From NCBI RefSeq assembly GCF_023094165.1, contig NZ_JALMDK010000019.1:1-64000 (forward strand): a DNA stretch of 64,000 nucleotides, read 5' to 3'. The DNA comes from Crossiella sp. S99.2 (GTDB taxonomy: Bacteria > Actinomycetota > Actinomycetes > Mycobacteriales > Pseudonocardiaceae). This document shows positions 42,913 through 52,699 of the stretch, in pieces. The number at the start of each line of letters is the position of its first letter. Position 1 is the stretch's first letter. Made by a program: the position numbers and the translations under genes. A model generated the notes under the pieces. It had not been told where the DNA came from, did no database searches, and saw only the letters and a program-made list of their open reading frames with translations.

Positions 42913-43863
42913 ATGGGCAACACGATGCGCGCCGTACAGCTCGACTCCTACGGCGAGCCGGAGGTGCTGCGGGTGGCCGAGGTGCCGCGGCCGGAACCGC
43001 TGCCGACCGAGATCCTGGTCCGGGTCAAGGCCGCGGGCATCAACCCGGTGGACTGGAAGACCCGGGCCGGCCAGGGCGTCGCCGGACTGCTGGGCGAGCC
43101 GCCGCTGATCCTGGGCTGGGACGTCTCCGGCGTGGTCGAGGCGCTGGGCGGGGGCGTGACCCGGTTCCAGGTCGGCGACGAGGTCTATGGCATGCCGCGT
43201 TTCCCGCACCGGGGCAACGCCTACGCCGAGTACACCACCGCCCCGTCCCGGCATTTCGCGCGCAAGCCCGCCGCCCTTGACCACGTGCACGCCGCCGCCC
43301 TGCCGCTGGCCGGTCTCACCGCCTGGCAGGCCCTGGTCGACACCGCCGATGTCCAGCCGGGCCAACGGGTTCTGGTGCACGCCGCGGCCGGCGGCGTCGG
43401 TCACCTCGCGGTGCAGATCGCCAAGGCCCGCGGCGCGCACGTGATCGGCACCGCCAGCGCGGCCAAGCACGACTTCCTGCGTGACCTGGGCGCCGACGAA
43501 CTCATCGACTACACCACCACCGATTTCGGCCAGGCCGTTCGCGACGTGGACCTGGTGCTGGACCTGATCGGCGGTGAGTACGGCGAGCGCTCGGTGCAGA
43601 CCCTCCGGCCGGGCGGCCTGCTGATCGTGGTGCCCTCCGCGCCCGCACCGGCGGCCGCTGTTCTCGCCGAGGCCGCCGGGGTGCGGTTCACCGGGGTGCT
43701 GGTCGAGCCGGATCACGCCGGGCTGGAGCAGCTGAACGCGTTGGTGGCACAGGGGAAGCTGCGGGTTGAGGTGGACACGGTGTTCCCGCTGGCCGAGGCG
43801 GCGCAGGCGCACAAGCTCGGCGAGACCGGGCGGACCAGGGGCAAGCTGGTGCTCACGGTGTGA
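42913..43863 (+). CDS. NADP-dependent MDR oxidoreductase
   Basis: This 316-residue quinone-oxidoreductase-like enzyme shows RAVQLDSYGEPEVLRVAEVP, AAGINPVDWKTRAGQG, LGWDVSGVVEALG, the NADPH loop VLVHAAAGGVGHLAVQIAKA and the C-terminal HKLGETGRTRGKLVL. No zinc ligands are present. It probably reduces an electrophilic or quinone substrate and may be redox-induced, given the operator-like element upstream. The ATG at 42913 has GGGAAG upstream. It converges on the NRPS gene. Confidence 0.9.
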   Translation: MGNTMRAVQLDSYGEPEVLRVAEVPRPEPLPTEILVRVKAAGINPVDWKTRAGQGVAGLLGEPPLILGWDVSGVVEALGGGVTRFQVGDEVYGMPRFPHRGNAYAEYTTAPSRHFARKPAALDHVHAAALPLAGLTAWQALVDTADVQPGQRVLVHAAAGGVGHLAVQIAKARGAHVIGTASAAKHDFLRDLGADELIDYTTTDFGQAVRDVDLVLDLIGGEYGERSVQTLRPGGLLIVVPSAPAPAAAVLAEAAGVRFTGVLVEPDHAGLEQLNALVAQGKLRVEVDTVFPLAEAAQAHKLGETGRTRGKLVLTV

Positions 43864-43892
43864 CCGGATCCGGCTGGCGCGGCCGGGATGGC

Positions 43893-43946
43893 GCGCCGAC
43901 CGAGTGGTAGGGACCCGGTCGGCGCGGCTGAGCGGCCGCGCCGACC
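43893..43946. terminator. Nested terminator hairpins between convergent genes
   Basis: GGTCGGCGCGGC (43917-43928) pairs perfectly over 12 bp with 43935-43946 around a 6-nt loop. Its left arm can instead pair with GCGCCGACC at 43893-43901. The two outer arms belong to imperfect direct repeats of about 26 bp starting at 43893 and 43938. The element separates the oxidoreductase from the NRPS gene ends and should stop transcription from both sides. Confidence 0.65.
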
Positions 43947-43970
43947 GGGCGGTAGGGACCGGTGCGCCGG

Positions 43971-46900
43971 TCAGATCTCCCCTTCCTCCACCTCCGCCGC
44001 ACCGGCCGGGACCGCGGCGGCGGCGACCAGGTGCAGCAGTGGAGCGGCGAAGAAGCGAGCCAGGGGGATGTCCCGGCGCAGTTCCTGGCGGGCCAGTTCG
44101 ATGAACCGGATGGCGCGCACGCTGTCGCCGCCCAGCGCGAAGAAGCTGTCCTGGCGGCCGATCTGCGGCACGTCCAGGACTCTGGTCCACAGTTCGGCGA
44201 TGGCGGTTTCCACTGGGCCGGACGGGGTGTGCGCGGTGTCGGCGCGGGTGCCACTGCGGGCGGCGATGGCGGCCCGGTCGACCTTTCCGTTGGCACTCAA
44301 CGGGAATTCCGGGAACTCGGTGACGGAGTCGGGCACCATGTGGCCGGGCAGCCGGGCCGCGGCCCAGTCCAGCAGGATGCGTTCCGCGATCTTGCCGTTG
44401 GGCACGATCGCGGCGGACAGGCGGCCACGGACCTGCACGACCACGGCTCGTTCCACGGCTTCGTGCTGGCTGAGTACCGCTTCGATCTCGCCGAGTTCGA
44501 CCCGGTGGCCGCGCACCTTGATCTGCTGGTCGGTGCGGCCCAGGAACTCCAGCAGGCCGCCGGGCTGGTAGCGGCCGAGGTCGCCGGTGCGGTACCAGCG
44601 GCCGTCGGGGGTGTCGACAAACGACCGAGCGGTCAGTTCCGGTGCGCCGCGATAGCCCAGCGCGACGCCGGTGCCGCCGATCCACAGTTCGCCGGGCACC
44701 CAGTCCGGGCAGTCCCGGCCGAAGGCGTCCACCACCCGGTAGCGCTGGTTGCGCAGTGGATAGCCGTAGGGCACCGAGCGCCAGGCCGAGTCGACCTCGC
44801 GAACCTCCAGGGCGTTGGACCAGATCGAGGCTTCGGTGGCACCGCCGAGCGCGACCAGCAGGGCCGCCGGCGCGGTGGCGGCGAGGCGGCCGGGCAGGTC
44901 CAGGCCGACCCAGTCGCCGGAGACCAGGGCCAGCCGCAGGGTTTCCGGGGGCGGGCCGTTCTCGGCGACGACCAGGAGCATGTCCAGCAGGGTGGGCACC
45001 GTGTTCCACACCGTGACACCGTGTTCGCGGACCAGTTCGGCCCAGCGCCGGGCATCCCGCCGTTCCTCCTCGCCGACCAGCACCAGTGCGCCGCCCGCGG
45101 CGAGCAGGCCGAAGATGTCGTAGACGGAGAGGTCGAAGTCGAGGGCGGACACCGCGAGCACCCGGTCCGCGGCAGTGATACCGAAGCGGGTGTTGATGTC
45201 CTCGACGGTGTTCACCGCGGCCCGGTGGGTGATCTCCACGCCCTTGGGCTCGCCGGTGGAGCCGGAGGTGAAGATGACGTAGGCGAGGGTGTCACTGTCC
45301 ACAGTGGACAATTCGGCGGCTGGGGTGTGGGCGTCGGAGATGGTGAGTACGGTGCCGGGCAGGCCGCGGGCGAGGTCGTCGGTGAGGGTCAGGCGGGCGC
45401 CGGAGGTGGCGATGATCCTGTTCCGGCGGACGGCGGGCTGGTCGACGCCGACCGGGACGTAGGCCCCGCCTGCGGCGTGCACGCCGAGCACGGCGACGAT
45501 CTGGTCCACGCCCTTGGGCAGGTGCAGGACAACGGGTTCGCCGGGGGCGAGGTGGTGCTCGGTGAGCAGTCCGGCCACCCGCAGGGCGCGGTCGGCGAGT
45601 TCGCCGTAGGTCACCCGATCCGGGCCCGCGTACAGTGCGATCGCGTCCGGGTGGCGGGCGGCCTGGGTGAAGAAACCGTTGTGCAGCAGGGTTTCCTGCT
45701 GGGGTTCGGCAGTGGCGTTGACCTCGGCCCTGGTTTCCCGTTGTGCGGCGGGCAAAGCGCTGGGGACGGCGCTGGTCCAGTCCTCGGCGCAGAGCCAGTC
45801 GACCAGGCGCAGGTAGGCGGCGAACATGGCGTCCAGGAGGCCGGCCGGGAACAGGTCCTCGACGGCGTCCCAGTTCAGTTCGACCGCGACGCCGTCCGGG
45901 CCGTGCCGTTCCACCACCTGGTGATCCAGCCACACCTGCGGCGTTTGCGAGACACCCCAGACCGGGTTGGCCAGCAGTCCGGCGCCGGCGGGGGCCGCGG
46001 TGGGCAGGCCGAGCGCGCTGGTGAACACCACCGGCATGGTGACCTCGGCCTCGCCGGTGCGCCTGCTGCGTTCGCGCAGCACCTGGATGGCGGAGACCTC
46101 GCGATGGTCCAGGGCGCGCCACAGATCGGCCTGGACCGCGCGCACCCGGTCCAGCCACACCTCGCCAGGCTGAGGCTGGTAGCCGACCAGCAGCAGCGAG
46201 GTGAAGTCGCCGAGCACCCTGGCCACCTGCGGGTGCACCTCGCGGCGGTCGAACAGGGTCAGGTTCAGGGTGAGGTCGGGGCGGGCGCTGAACGCGCTGA
46301 GCACCTCGGCGAAGGCGGTGAGCAGCACCGAGGACGGGGTGCTGCCGTGCTCGCGGGCCAGGTGCAGCACCCGTTGCCAGCGCACGGGATCGAGCACGGT
46401 GGCGCGCCGGGTGAACCGGGGCCGGGTGATCTCGGCCGGGTCGATCGCCAGGGGGAGTGCGGGGCCGGGTGGCAGGGTGTCCAGGCGGGTGGACCAGTAG
46501 GCGGACGAGGCCGGAGCGGGTTCGGCGGGCAGGCTCCTGACGTAGTCGCGGAAGGACAGCTCGACCGGGGGCAGAGTGGTGCCGGGGTGGTCGTGCAGGG
46601 CGGCGAGTTCGGTGTAGACGATGAGCACGCTCAGCGCGTCCGCGATGAGGTTGTCGATGCCGATGGCCAGCCGGGTGCTGGTTCCGTTGGGGGCCACGGC
46701 AATACGGAACAGCGGCCATTCCGTCGGGTCGAACACGTGGTGTGACAAGGCTTCTCGGAGCTGCTCCGGGTTCTCGGCTACTTCGACGGTGAAGTGCGGG
46801 ACCTCGGGCAGCACCCGCTGATCGCCGCGTTCGTCGAAGACCGCGCGCAGCATGCCGTGCCGGGCGATGAGCTGGTTGACCGCGGCTTCCAGGCGGGTCA

Positions 46901-49900
46901 GGTCCAGGTCGGCCACGTCGTACTCGCGGTAGAAGTGGCAGCCGACGCCGCCGAGGGTGAACTCCCTGGAACGGCCTAGCCAGTAGGCGCGTTGCACGTC
47001 GGTAGGTGCGAACGGGTCGTGCTGGTGGTCGGGGTCGGCGATGAGTTCCTGTTGGGTGGGGCCGTTTGTGACGGTGGTGAGGGTGGTGGCGAAGGCGGCG
47101 AGCACCGGGTTGGCGAACAGGTCGGACAGTGCCGCGCCCGCCAGTCCGGCCGCACGCAGCTTGCCGATCAGGCGGGTGGCCAGCAGGGAGTCGCCGCCGA
47201 GGGTGAAGAAGTCGTGCTCGCGGCCCACGGCGGGTACGCCCAGGAGTTCCTGCCAGATATTGGCGAGCAGCATCTCGGTTTTGGTGCTGGGCAAGGTGAT
47301 CACCTGTGCGGACCCGGCGTCGCGTTCCTCCAGCAGGGCGCGCAGGGCGGGGCGGTTGACCTTGCCGTTGGGGGTGAGTGGGAAGGCGGGCAGGGTGAGC
47401 AGCACACCGGGCACCATGGCGGCGGGGAGCCGTTCGGTGATGAAGGCGAGCAACTCGGTCTCATCGACCGCGCCGGTGACCGCGGCGGCCAGTACCCGGC
47501 GGTCCAGCACGGTGGCCACCGCGGCGCTGACCGACGGGTGTTCGGTGAGCGCGGCTTCGACCTCGCCGAGTTCGACCCGGTGGCCGCGCAGCTTCACCTG
47601 GTGGTCGGCGCGGCCGAGGAACTCCAGCACGCCGCCGTCGCGGTAGCGGGCCAGGTCGCCGGTGCGGTACCAGCGCAGGCCGTTGTGTTCGACGAAGCGG
47701 TCCGCGCTGCGTACCGGGTCGTTACGGTAGCCCAATGCGACTCCGGCGCCGCCGATCCACAGTTCGCCGGGCACCCAGTCCGGGCAGTCCCGGCCCAGCG
47801 CGTCGACCACTCGACAGCGGACGTTGTCCAGTGGCGTGCCGTAGGGCACCGAGGTCCACTGTGGATCGACCGCGGTGACCTCGCAGACCGTGGAGTGGAT
47901 GGCGGTTTCGGTGGTGCCGCCCAGTCCGGCGAAGTGCGCGCCGGGGGCGAGGGTGGTCAGGCGGGCGGGCAGGTCCACGGTGACCCTGTCCCCGCCGAGC
48001 AGCACAGTGCGCAGCGGGAGTGGGGTGTCAGCCGCGGTGAGCACCATGTCCAGCAGTGCAGGCACGCAGTTGAGCACGGTTGCGTTGTGCCGCAACAGTT
48101 CCCGTACCCAGGCTGAGGCATCCCGGTGGCCGTGCTCGCGTACGCACACCACCGCGCCGCCGACCGAGAGCGGGCCGAAGATGTCGTAGACGGACAGGTC
48201 GAACTCCAGTGCGGACAACGCCAGTGTGCGGTCAGTCGCGCCGATCTCGAAGCGGGCGTTGAGATCGGCGACGGTGTTGACCGCGGCGGCGTGGGTGATC
48301 TCCACCCCCTTGGGCTCGCCGGTGGAGCCGGAGGTGAAGATCACGTAGGCCAGTCCGTCGGCGAACACCGGTTCCGACAAGGGTTCCGCGTCGACCTCGA
48401 TACTGTCGATCAAGTGGGTCACGCCGGCGGCACGCAGGATTCGCTCCCGACGCACGGGAGGCGCATCCACGGCCAGCGGCAGGTAGGCGGCCCCGGCGGC
48501 GAGCACGCCGAGCACGGCCACCACCTGTTCCGGGCCCTTGGGCAGGGACACCGCGACCAGGCCGTCCGCACCCTGGGCCCGCAGGTGGCCCGCGACCCGG
48601 AGTGCGGCGGCGGCGAGTTCGCCGTAGGTCAGCACTTCCTGGTCGCACAGCAACGCGGGCGCGTCCGGCGTTTCCTTGGCCTGGGTGAAGAACTGCTCGT
48701 GCAGGGCCTGCGGCCGGCGGGACACGTCGGTGGCGTTGACCCGGTCGCGGACTTCGGTTTGCGCGGCGGGCAGCAGTGGGCGGACCTCGGTGGTCCAGGT
48801 GTCGGCGGTGGTGAGCAGGCGGTCCAGCAGGCCGCAGTAGGCGGTGAACATCGCTTCGGGCACGCCGGGGGTGAAGGCGTCCTCGCGGATGTCCCAGTTG
48901 ACCAGCAGGCCGTCGTTGAGTTCGGTGACCTGGGCGTCCAGCCACACCTGCGGGCCCTGGGAGATGATCCAGGCTGAGTCGCCGAAGGTGTCCCGGACCT
49001 GGTGTGAGAACAGTTCGCCCAGGCCGAGCGCGCTGGTGTAGACCACGGGGGCCAGGACCTGTTCGCCGTGCAGGCGGGACAGATCACGCAGCACGTCCAC
49101 CCCGGAGTGCGCGGTGTGCGCGACATCGGCGTGGAAACGTTGCTGCAGCCGGGCGGCGCGCTCGGCGAAGCTGCCGGGTTGGCTGCCGTCCCATTCCAGC
49201 AGCACCGAGGAGGTGAAGTCGCCGACCAGGGCGTCCACGTCGGGGTGCAGGGGTTCGCGGTCGAACAGCGGCAGGTTCAGCAGGAATCGCGGTTCGGCGC
49301 TCCACGCGGTCAGCGTTTCGGCGAACACGGCGGCCAGGGCCATCGCCGGGGTCAGGCCGTGTCGCTGGGCGTTGTGCGCCAACGCACGCACCTCGTCCGG
49401 GGCCAGCCAGCGGTGCCTGCGCTGCACCACGGGTGTGCCGCCGCCGGTGGTGGGCAGTCGCGGTGCGCCGGGCAGTTCGGGCAGGCGGTCCCGCCAGTAC
49501 GCGAGGTCGGCGGCGGTGGGTTCGGCGGATCGGTCGGCGAGGTAGCGCGGGAAGCTGTAGGCCAAGGGCGGCAACGGTTGTCCGGCATAGGCGGTGGCCA
49601 GATCGGCCAGCAGTACCCGCAGGCTGAGCGCGTCCGCGGCCACCATGTCCAGGTTGACGTGCACCCGGGTGCGGCCATCCGGCAGCAGGGACAGCTGCAC
49701 GTCGAAGACCTCGCCAGCGCCGATGTCCATGGCACGATGGGACAACCGCTCGCGCAACACGGTCAGGTCGGGGTCGCGGTGCACGGTCAGGCCGGGCCAG
49801 CGGGACGGGCTGAGGTGCTGGGTGCCGTCGTCGCCGATGCGCACCCGCAGCATGCCGTGCCGCTCGATCACCTGGCGCACAGCCGGTTCCAGGCGTTCCG

Positions 49901-50297
49901 GGTCGACACCGTCGCCGTCGAACTCGTGGTAGAAGTGCGCGGCCACATCCCCGAGCCGCTGGCCGGGCTGGCGGCCCACCCAGTAGGCGTGCTGCATCAG
50001 GGCGAGGGGGAACGGCGCGCTCTCGTCGATCTCGGCGAGTACTGGCGCGGCACCGGGTGCGGGGGCCTCGGCCGCTGCCAGGAGAACCTGCCAGGCGGCC
50101 ACCCGCGGATCGGCGATCAGGTCACCGAAGGCGATGCGCAGTCCGGCTTTCCGCCACGAGCCGGCCAGGCGCATCATGGTGATGGAGTCCAGGCCGAGTT
50201 CGATGAGGTTGTCCTCGGGGCCGATCTGCTGCTCGGGCAGGTCGAGGGTGCTCGCCAGCAGCTTGGTCAGCGCGGCGGGGTCGGTCGGGTGCAGCAC
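43971..50297 (-). CDS. NRPS: aryl carrier-Cy-A-PCP-Cy-A-PCP (thiazoline-forming)
   Basis: This 2108-residue synthetase should load an aryl acid onto its N-terminal carrier (Ser38 in ELGLDSITMM, typical of ArCP domains) and add two cyclised residues. Domains: ArCP 1-75; Cy1 about 95-525 with the heterocyclisation motif D217-x4-D222-xx-S225; A1 530-1000; PCP near 1035 (LGGDSLLATRL); Cy2 about 1095-1525 with D1215-x4-D1220-xx-S1223; A2 1540-2020; PCP near 2055 (LGGDSVRAIRF). By eye the A2 code reads DLYNLSLI, the cysteine code of PchE/HMWP2; A1 reads DLYNLGLI, cysteine-like with one change. There is no thioesterase, epimerase or oxidase domain. I used the GTG at 50297 after GAGAGGAAAC; GTG 50318, overlapping the P450 stop, is an alternative. 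Confidence 0.93.
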   Translation of the reverse strand: MLHPTDPAALTKLLASTLDLPEQQIGPEDNLIELGLDSITMMRLAGSWRKAGLRIAFGDLIADPRVAAWQVLLAAAEAPAPGAAPVLAEIDESAPFPLALMQHAYWVGRQPGQRLGDVAAHFYHEFDGDGVDPERLEPAVRQVIERHGMLRVRIGDDGTQHLSPSRWPGLTVHRDPDLTVLRERLSHRAMDIGAGEVFDVQLSLLPDGRTRVHVNLDMVAADALSLRVLLADLATAYAGQPLPPLAYSFPRYLADRSAEPTAADLAYWRDRLPELPGAPRLPTTGGGTPVVQRRHRWLAPDEVRALAHNAQRHGLTPAMALAAVFAETLTAWSAEPRFLLNLPLFDREPLHPDVDALVGDFTSSVLLEWDGSQPGSFAERAARLQQRFHADVAHTAHSGVDVLRDLSRLHGEQVLAPVVYTSALGLGELFSHQVRDTFGDSAWIISQGPQVWLDAQVTELNDGLLVNWDIREDAFTPGVPEAMFTAYCGLLDRLLTTADTWTTEVRPLLPAAQTEVRDRVNATDVSRRPQALHEQFFTQAKETPDAPALLCDQEVLTYGELAAAALRVAGHLRAQGADGLVAVSLPKGPEQVVAVLGVLAAGAAYLPLAVDAPPVRRERILRAAGVTHLIDSIEVDAEPLSEPVFADGLAYVIFTSGSTGEPKGVEITHAAAVNTVADLNARFEIGATDRTLALSALEFDLSVYDIFGPLSVGGAVVCVREHGHRDASAWVRELLRHNATVLNCVPALLDMVLTAADTPLPLRTVLLGGDRVTVDLPARLTTLAPGAHFAGLGGTTETAIHSTVCEVTAVDPQWTSVPYGTPLDNVRCRVVDALGRDCPDWVPGELWIGGAGVALGYRNDPVRSADRFVEHNGLRWYRTGDLARYRDGGVLEFLGRADHQVKLRGHRVELGEVEAALTEHPSVSAAVATVLDRRVLAAAVTGAVDETELLAFITERLPAAMVPGVLLTLPAFPLTPNGKVNRPALRALLEERDAGSAQVITLPSTKTEMLLANIWQELLGVPAVGREHDFFTLGGDSLLATRLIGKLRAAGLAGAALSDLFANPVLAAFATTLTTVTNGPTQQELIADPDHQHDPFAPTDVQRAYWLGRSREFTLGGVGCHFYREYDVADLDLTRLEAAVNQLIARHGMLRAVFDERGDQRVLPEVPHFTVEVAENPEQLREALSHHVFDPTEWPLFRIAVAPNGTSTRLAIGIDNLIADALSVLIVYTELAALHDHPGTTLPPVELSFRDYVRSLPAEPAPASSAYWSTRLDTLPPGPALPLAIDPAEITRPRFTRRATVLDPVRWQRVLHLAREHGSTPSSVLLTAFAEVLSAFSARPDLTLNLTLFDRREVHPQVARVLGDFTSLLLVGYQPQPGEVWLDRVRAVQADLWRALDHREVSAIQVLRERSRRTGEAEVTMPVVFTSALGLPTAAPAGAGLLANPVWGVSQTPQVWLDHQVVERHGPDGVAVELNWDAVEDLFPAGLLDAMFAAYLRLVDWLCAEDWTSAVPSALPAAQRETRAEVNATAEPQQETLLHNGFFTQAARHPDAIALYAGPDRVTYGELADRALRVAGLLTEHHLAPGEPVVLHLPKGVDQIVAVLGVHAAGGAYVPVGVDQPAVRRNRIIATSGARLTLTDDLARGLPGTVLTISDAHTPAAELSTVDSDTLAYVIFTSGSTGEPKGVEITHRAAVNTVEDINTRFGITAADRVLAVSALDFDLSVYDIFGLLAAGGALVLVGEEERRDARRWAELVREHGVTVWNTVPTLLDMLLVVAENGPPPETLRLALVSGDWVGLDLPGRLAATAPAALLVALGGATEASIWSNALEVREVDSAWRSVPYGYPLRNQRYRVVDAFGRDCPDWVPGELWIGGTGVALGYRGAPELTARSFVDTPDGRWYRTGDLGRYQPGGLLEFLGRTDQQIKVRGHRVELGEIEAVLSQHEAVERAVVVQVRGRLSAAIVPNGKIAERILLDWAAARLPGHMVPDSVTEFPEFPLSANGKVDRAAIAARSGTRADTAHTPSGPVETAIAELWTRVLDVPQIGRQDSFFALGGDSVRAIRFIELARQELRRDIPLARFFAAPLLHLVAAAAVPAGAAEVEEGEI

Positions 50298-50314
50298 GGG
50301 GTTTCCTCTCTCGT

Positions 50315-51487
50315 TCACCAGGCCACCGGCAGCACCCGCGGACCGCGCAGGAACGCGGCGGGCTTCCAGCTGACCTCGCCGGCCAGGTGCAGTCCGGGCA
50401 GGTTCAATGTCAGGGCGCGCAGGGTTTCCTGGAGTTGCACGCGGGCCAGGGCGGCGCCAACGCAGTGGTGGCTGCCATGCCCGAAGGCCAGGTGCTGCCG
50501 GGGCGGGCGGTTCAGGTCGAGATGTTCGGGATCGGGGTAGCGCGCGGGATCGTGGTTGGCGGCGCTGAGGGCCACCAGCACGGCCTCGCCCCGGCAGATG
50601 TGCTGGCCGCCGATGTCCAGGTCGGTGCGGGCGTAGCGGGGCATGGCCGCGGCCGAGGGCATGGCGACCAGGCGCAGCAGTTCCTCCACCGCCTCGGCGA
50701 TCGTCTCCGGTTCGGCGCACAGCCGGGCGTAGGCGCCGGGAGTGCTGAGCAGGGTGTGCGCGAAGTTGGCCAGCTCGGTGGCGGTGGTCTCGTAACCGCC
50801 GAGCAGCAACGCAATGCACAGCTGCACCAGTTCCACTTCGGACAGTCGTTCGCCATCGGCGCCCGCCTCGGCCAGTGCGCTGATCAGGTCGCCTGCCGGA
50901 GCGGTGCGCCGCTCGGTGAGCAGCTCGCCCATGTAGGCCATCAGCTGCCCGGTGGCCTGCCCGAACTGTGCGGGGGTGCTGCCGCTGGTGGAGAGCACCA
51001 CCTCGCTCCAGGCCCGGAACCGGTCCCGGTCGGCCACTGGCACGCCGAGCAGTTCGCAGATCACCTGGATCGGCACCGGCAGCGCGACATGCTCGACCAG
51101 ATCGGCTGGACCGCCGTGTGCCCGCAACGCCTGTGCCGCCTGCTCGGCCTGCTCGCGCACGAACGGCCGCAGGGCCTCGGCGCGCCTGCCGGTGAACGCC
51201 TGGGCGACCAGCTTGCGCAGCCGGGTGTGCTCGGGCGGATCCATGGCCACGATGCCGATCGGACTCACCGGCGTGGTGCGCGGCGCGTCCCGCCGGCTGG
51301 CCTCGGCGCGGCTGAACCGGGGATCGGCCAGCACCGCGCGGGCCTCCTCGTGCCGGGTGACCAGCCAGGCCGGTTCGCCGTAGGGCAGGCGCACCCTGGT
51401 CAGGCCGGGGCACTGCCGGATCTCGGCATATTCCGCCGACAGGGCAAGGCTTTCCGGGTTGTTGAACGGGTACGGTCGCTCGGCCAT
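50315..51487 (-). CDS. Cytochrome P450 (first of two in the NRPS operon)
   Basis: This 390-residue soluble bacterial P450 has heme ligand Cys342 in AFGHGSHHCVGAALAR, the I-helix LLGGYETTATEL and the ExxR motif EELLRL. It would hydroxylate or desaturate a peptide intermediate, for example turn a thiazoline into a thiazole or modify a side chain. It starts at an ATG overlapping the upstream P450 stop by one base. The ferredoxin partner is not in the window. The two P450s are clearly related but divergent, so they likely act at different positions. Confidence 0.9.
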   Translation of the reverse strand: MAERPYPFNNPESLALSAEYAEIRQCPGLTRVRLPYGEPAWLVTRHEEARAVLADPRFSRAEASRRDAPRTTPVSPIGIVAMDPPEHTRLRKLVAQAFTGRRAEALRPFVREQAEQAAQALRAHGGPADLVEHVALPVPIQVICELLGVPVADRDRFRAWSEVVLSTSGSTPAQFGQATGQLMAYMGELLTERRTAPAGDLISALAEAGADGERLSEVELVQLCIALLLGGYETTATELANFAHTLLSTPGAYARLCAEPETIAEAVEELLRLVAMPSAAAMPRYARTDLDIGGQHICRGEAVLVALSAANHDPARYPDPEHLDLNRPPRQHLAFGHGSHHCVGAALARVQLQETLRALTLNLPGLHLAGEVSWKPAAFLRGPRVLPVAW

Positions 51488-52689
51488 CAGCGCAGCCTCA
51501 GCGTCAGGGTTTCCAGGCCGTGCATGGCGGTGCTGTGCCGCCAGCGCAGTGAGTCCACAGTGGACACCAGCTCGATTTCGGTGAAGCGGCCCAGCAGTCT
51601 GTCAAAGGCGATCTCGCCTTCGAGCCGGGCCAGTGGCGCGCCAACGCAGTAGTGCATGCCGTGTCCGAAGGCCAGGTGCCCGCCTGCCGCCCGGGTGATG
51701 TCCAGTCGGTCCGGTTCGGCGAAGCGGTCGCTGCGGTTGGCCGCCAGCCAGGACACCATCACGAAGTGCCCCTCGGGGATGCGTACCCCGCCGAGTTCGA
51801 CGTCCTCGGTGGTGTAGCGCGGTGAGGACAGGTTGTTCGGGGTCTCATAGCGCAGGAACTCCTCGACCGCGTTGCGCAGCAGCGAGCGGTCCGCGCGCAG
51901 CAGCGCGAGCTGGTCGGGGTGCCGCAGCAGGGCGAGCAGGCCGCTGGAGAGGAGGTTGACGGTGGTCTCGAAGCCGCCGGTGAGCAGCACGACGGCGGTG
52001 GCGATCAGCTCGCGGCGGGAGAGCCGATCACCGTCCGCGCTGACGTGCACCAGCTCCGACAGCAGATCCGCGGTCGGCTCGATCCGCTTGGCCTCCACCA
52101 GGTCGCCGAGGTAGGCGGCCATCCGCATGGAGGCCGCGCCGATCTCCTCCGGGGTGGTGGCCGCGACCATGGTGCGCGACCAGTCCACGAAGTCGTCCCG
52201 GTCGGCGAAGGGCACGCCGAGCAGTTCGCAGATGACCTGGATCGGCAGCGGGTAGGCGAAATCGGCCAGGAACTCCACGGACTCCTTGCCCGCCATGGCG
52301 TCCAGCAGCTCGTCGGTGATCTGCTCGATGCGCTCGCGCATCGGCTCTACCGAGCGGGTGGTGAACGCCTTGGCCACCAGCTTGCGCAGCCGGGTGTGAT
52401 CGGGCGGATCGAGGTTGAGCAGGTTCATCACCAGGTCGTCGGAGAAGGAGCTCTCCGCGTCCGGGCCGATTCGCAGCCGTTCCAGGCGGTCGTACACGCG
52501 GTGGCTGCTGAACCGGGCGTCGGTCATCACCGCGCGCGCCTCGGCGTACCCGGTGACCAGCCACACCGGGAATCCACCTGGTAGCACGGCGAAGCGCACC
52601 GGGGTGGTCTCGCGCATGCCGGCCGCGACGGTGTGCGAGTCCTGGATGAACTCCTCGCCGAGCAGCAGGGCATCCCTCATGTCGAGCAT
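51487..52689 (-). CDS. Cytochrome P450 (second of two in the NRPS operon)
   Basis: This 400-residue P450 has heme ligand Cys348 in AFGHGMHYCVGAPLAR, the I-helix LLTGGFETTVNLL and the ExxR motif EEFLRY. LDPPDHTRLRKLVAKAFT is the usual C-helix region. Same class as its neighbour; the substrate is probably the carrier-bound or released thiazoline peptide. It starts 10 bp downstream of the asparagine-synthetase stop, inside the coupled operon. Confidence 0.9.
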   Translation of the reverse strand: MLDMRDALLLGEEFIQDSHTVAAGMRETTPVRFAVLPGGFPVWLVTGYAEARAVMTDARFSSHRVYDRLERLRIGPDAESSFSDDLVMNLLNLDPPDHTRLRKLVAKAFTTRSVEPMRERIEQITDELLDAMAGKESVEFLADFAYPLPIQVICELLGVPFADRDDFVDWSRTMVAATTPEEIGAASMRMAAYLGDLVEAKRIEPTADLLSELVHVSADGDRLSRRELIATAVVLLTGGFETTVNLLSSGLLALLRHPDQLALLRADRSLLRNAVEEFLRYETPNNLSSPRYTTEDVELGGVRIPEGHFVMVSWLAANRSDRFAEPDRLDITRAAGGHLAFGHGMHYCVGAPLARLEGEIAFDRLLGRFTEIELVSTVDSLRWRHSTAMHGLETLTLRLR

Positions 52690-52699
52690 CGAGTTCTCC

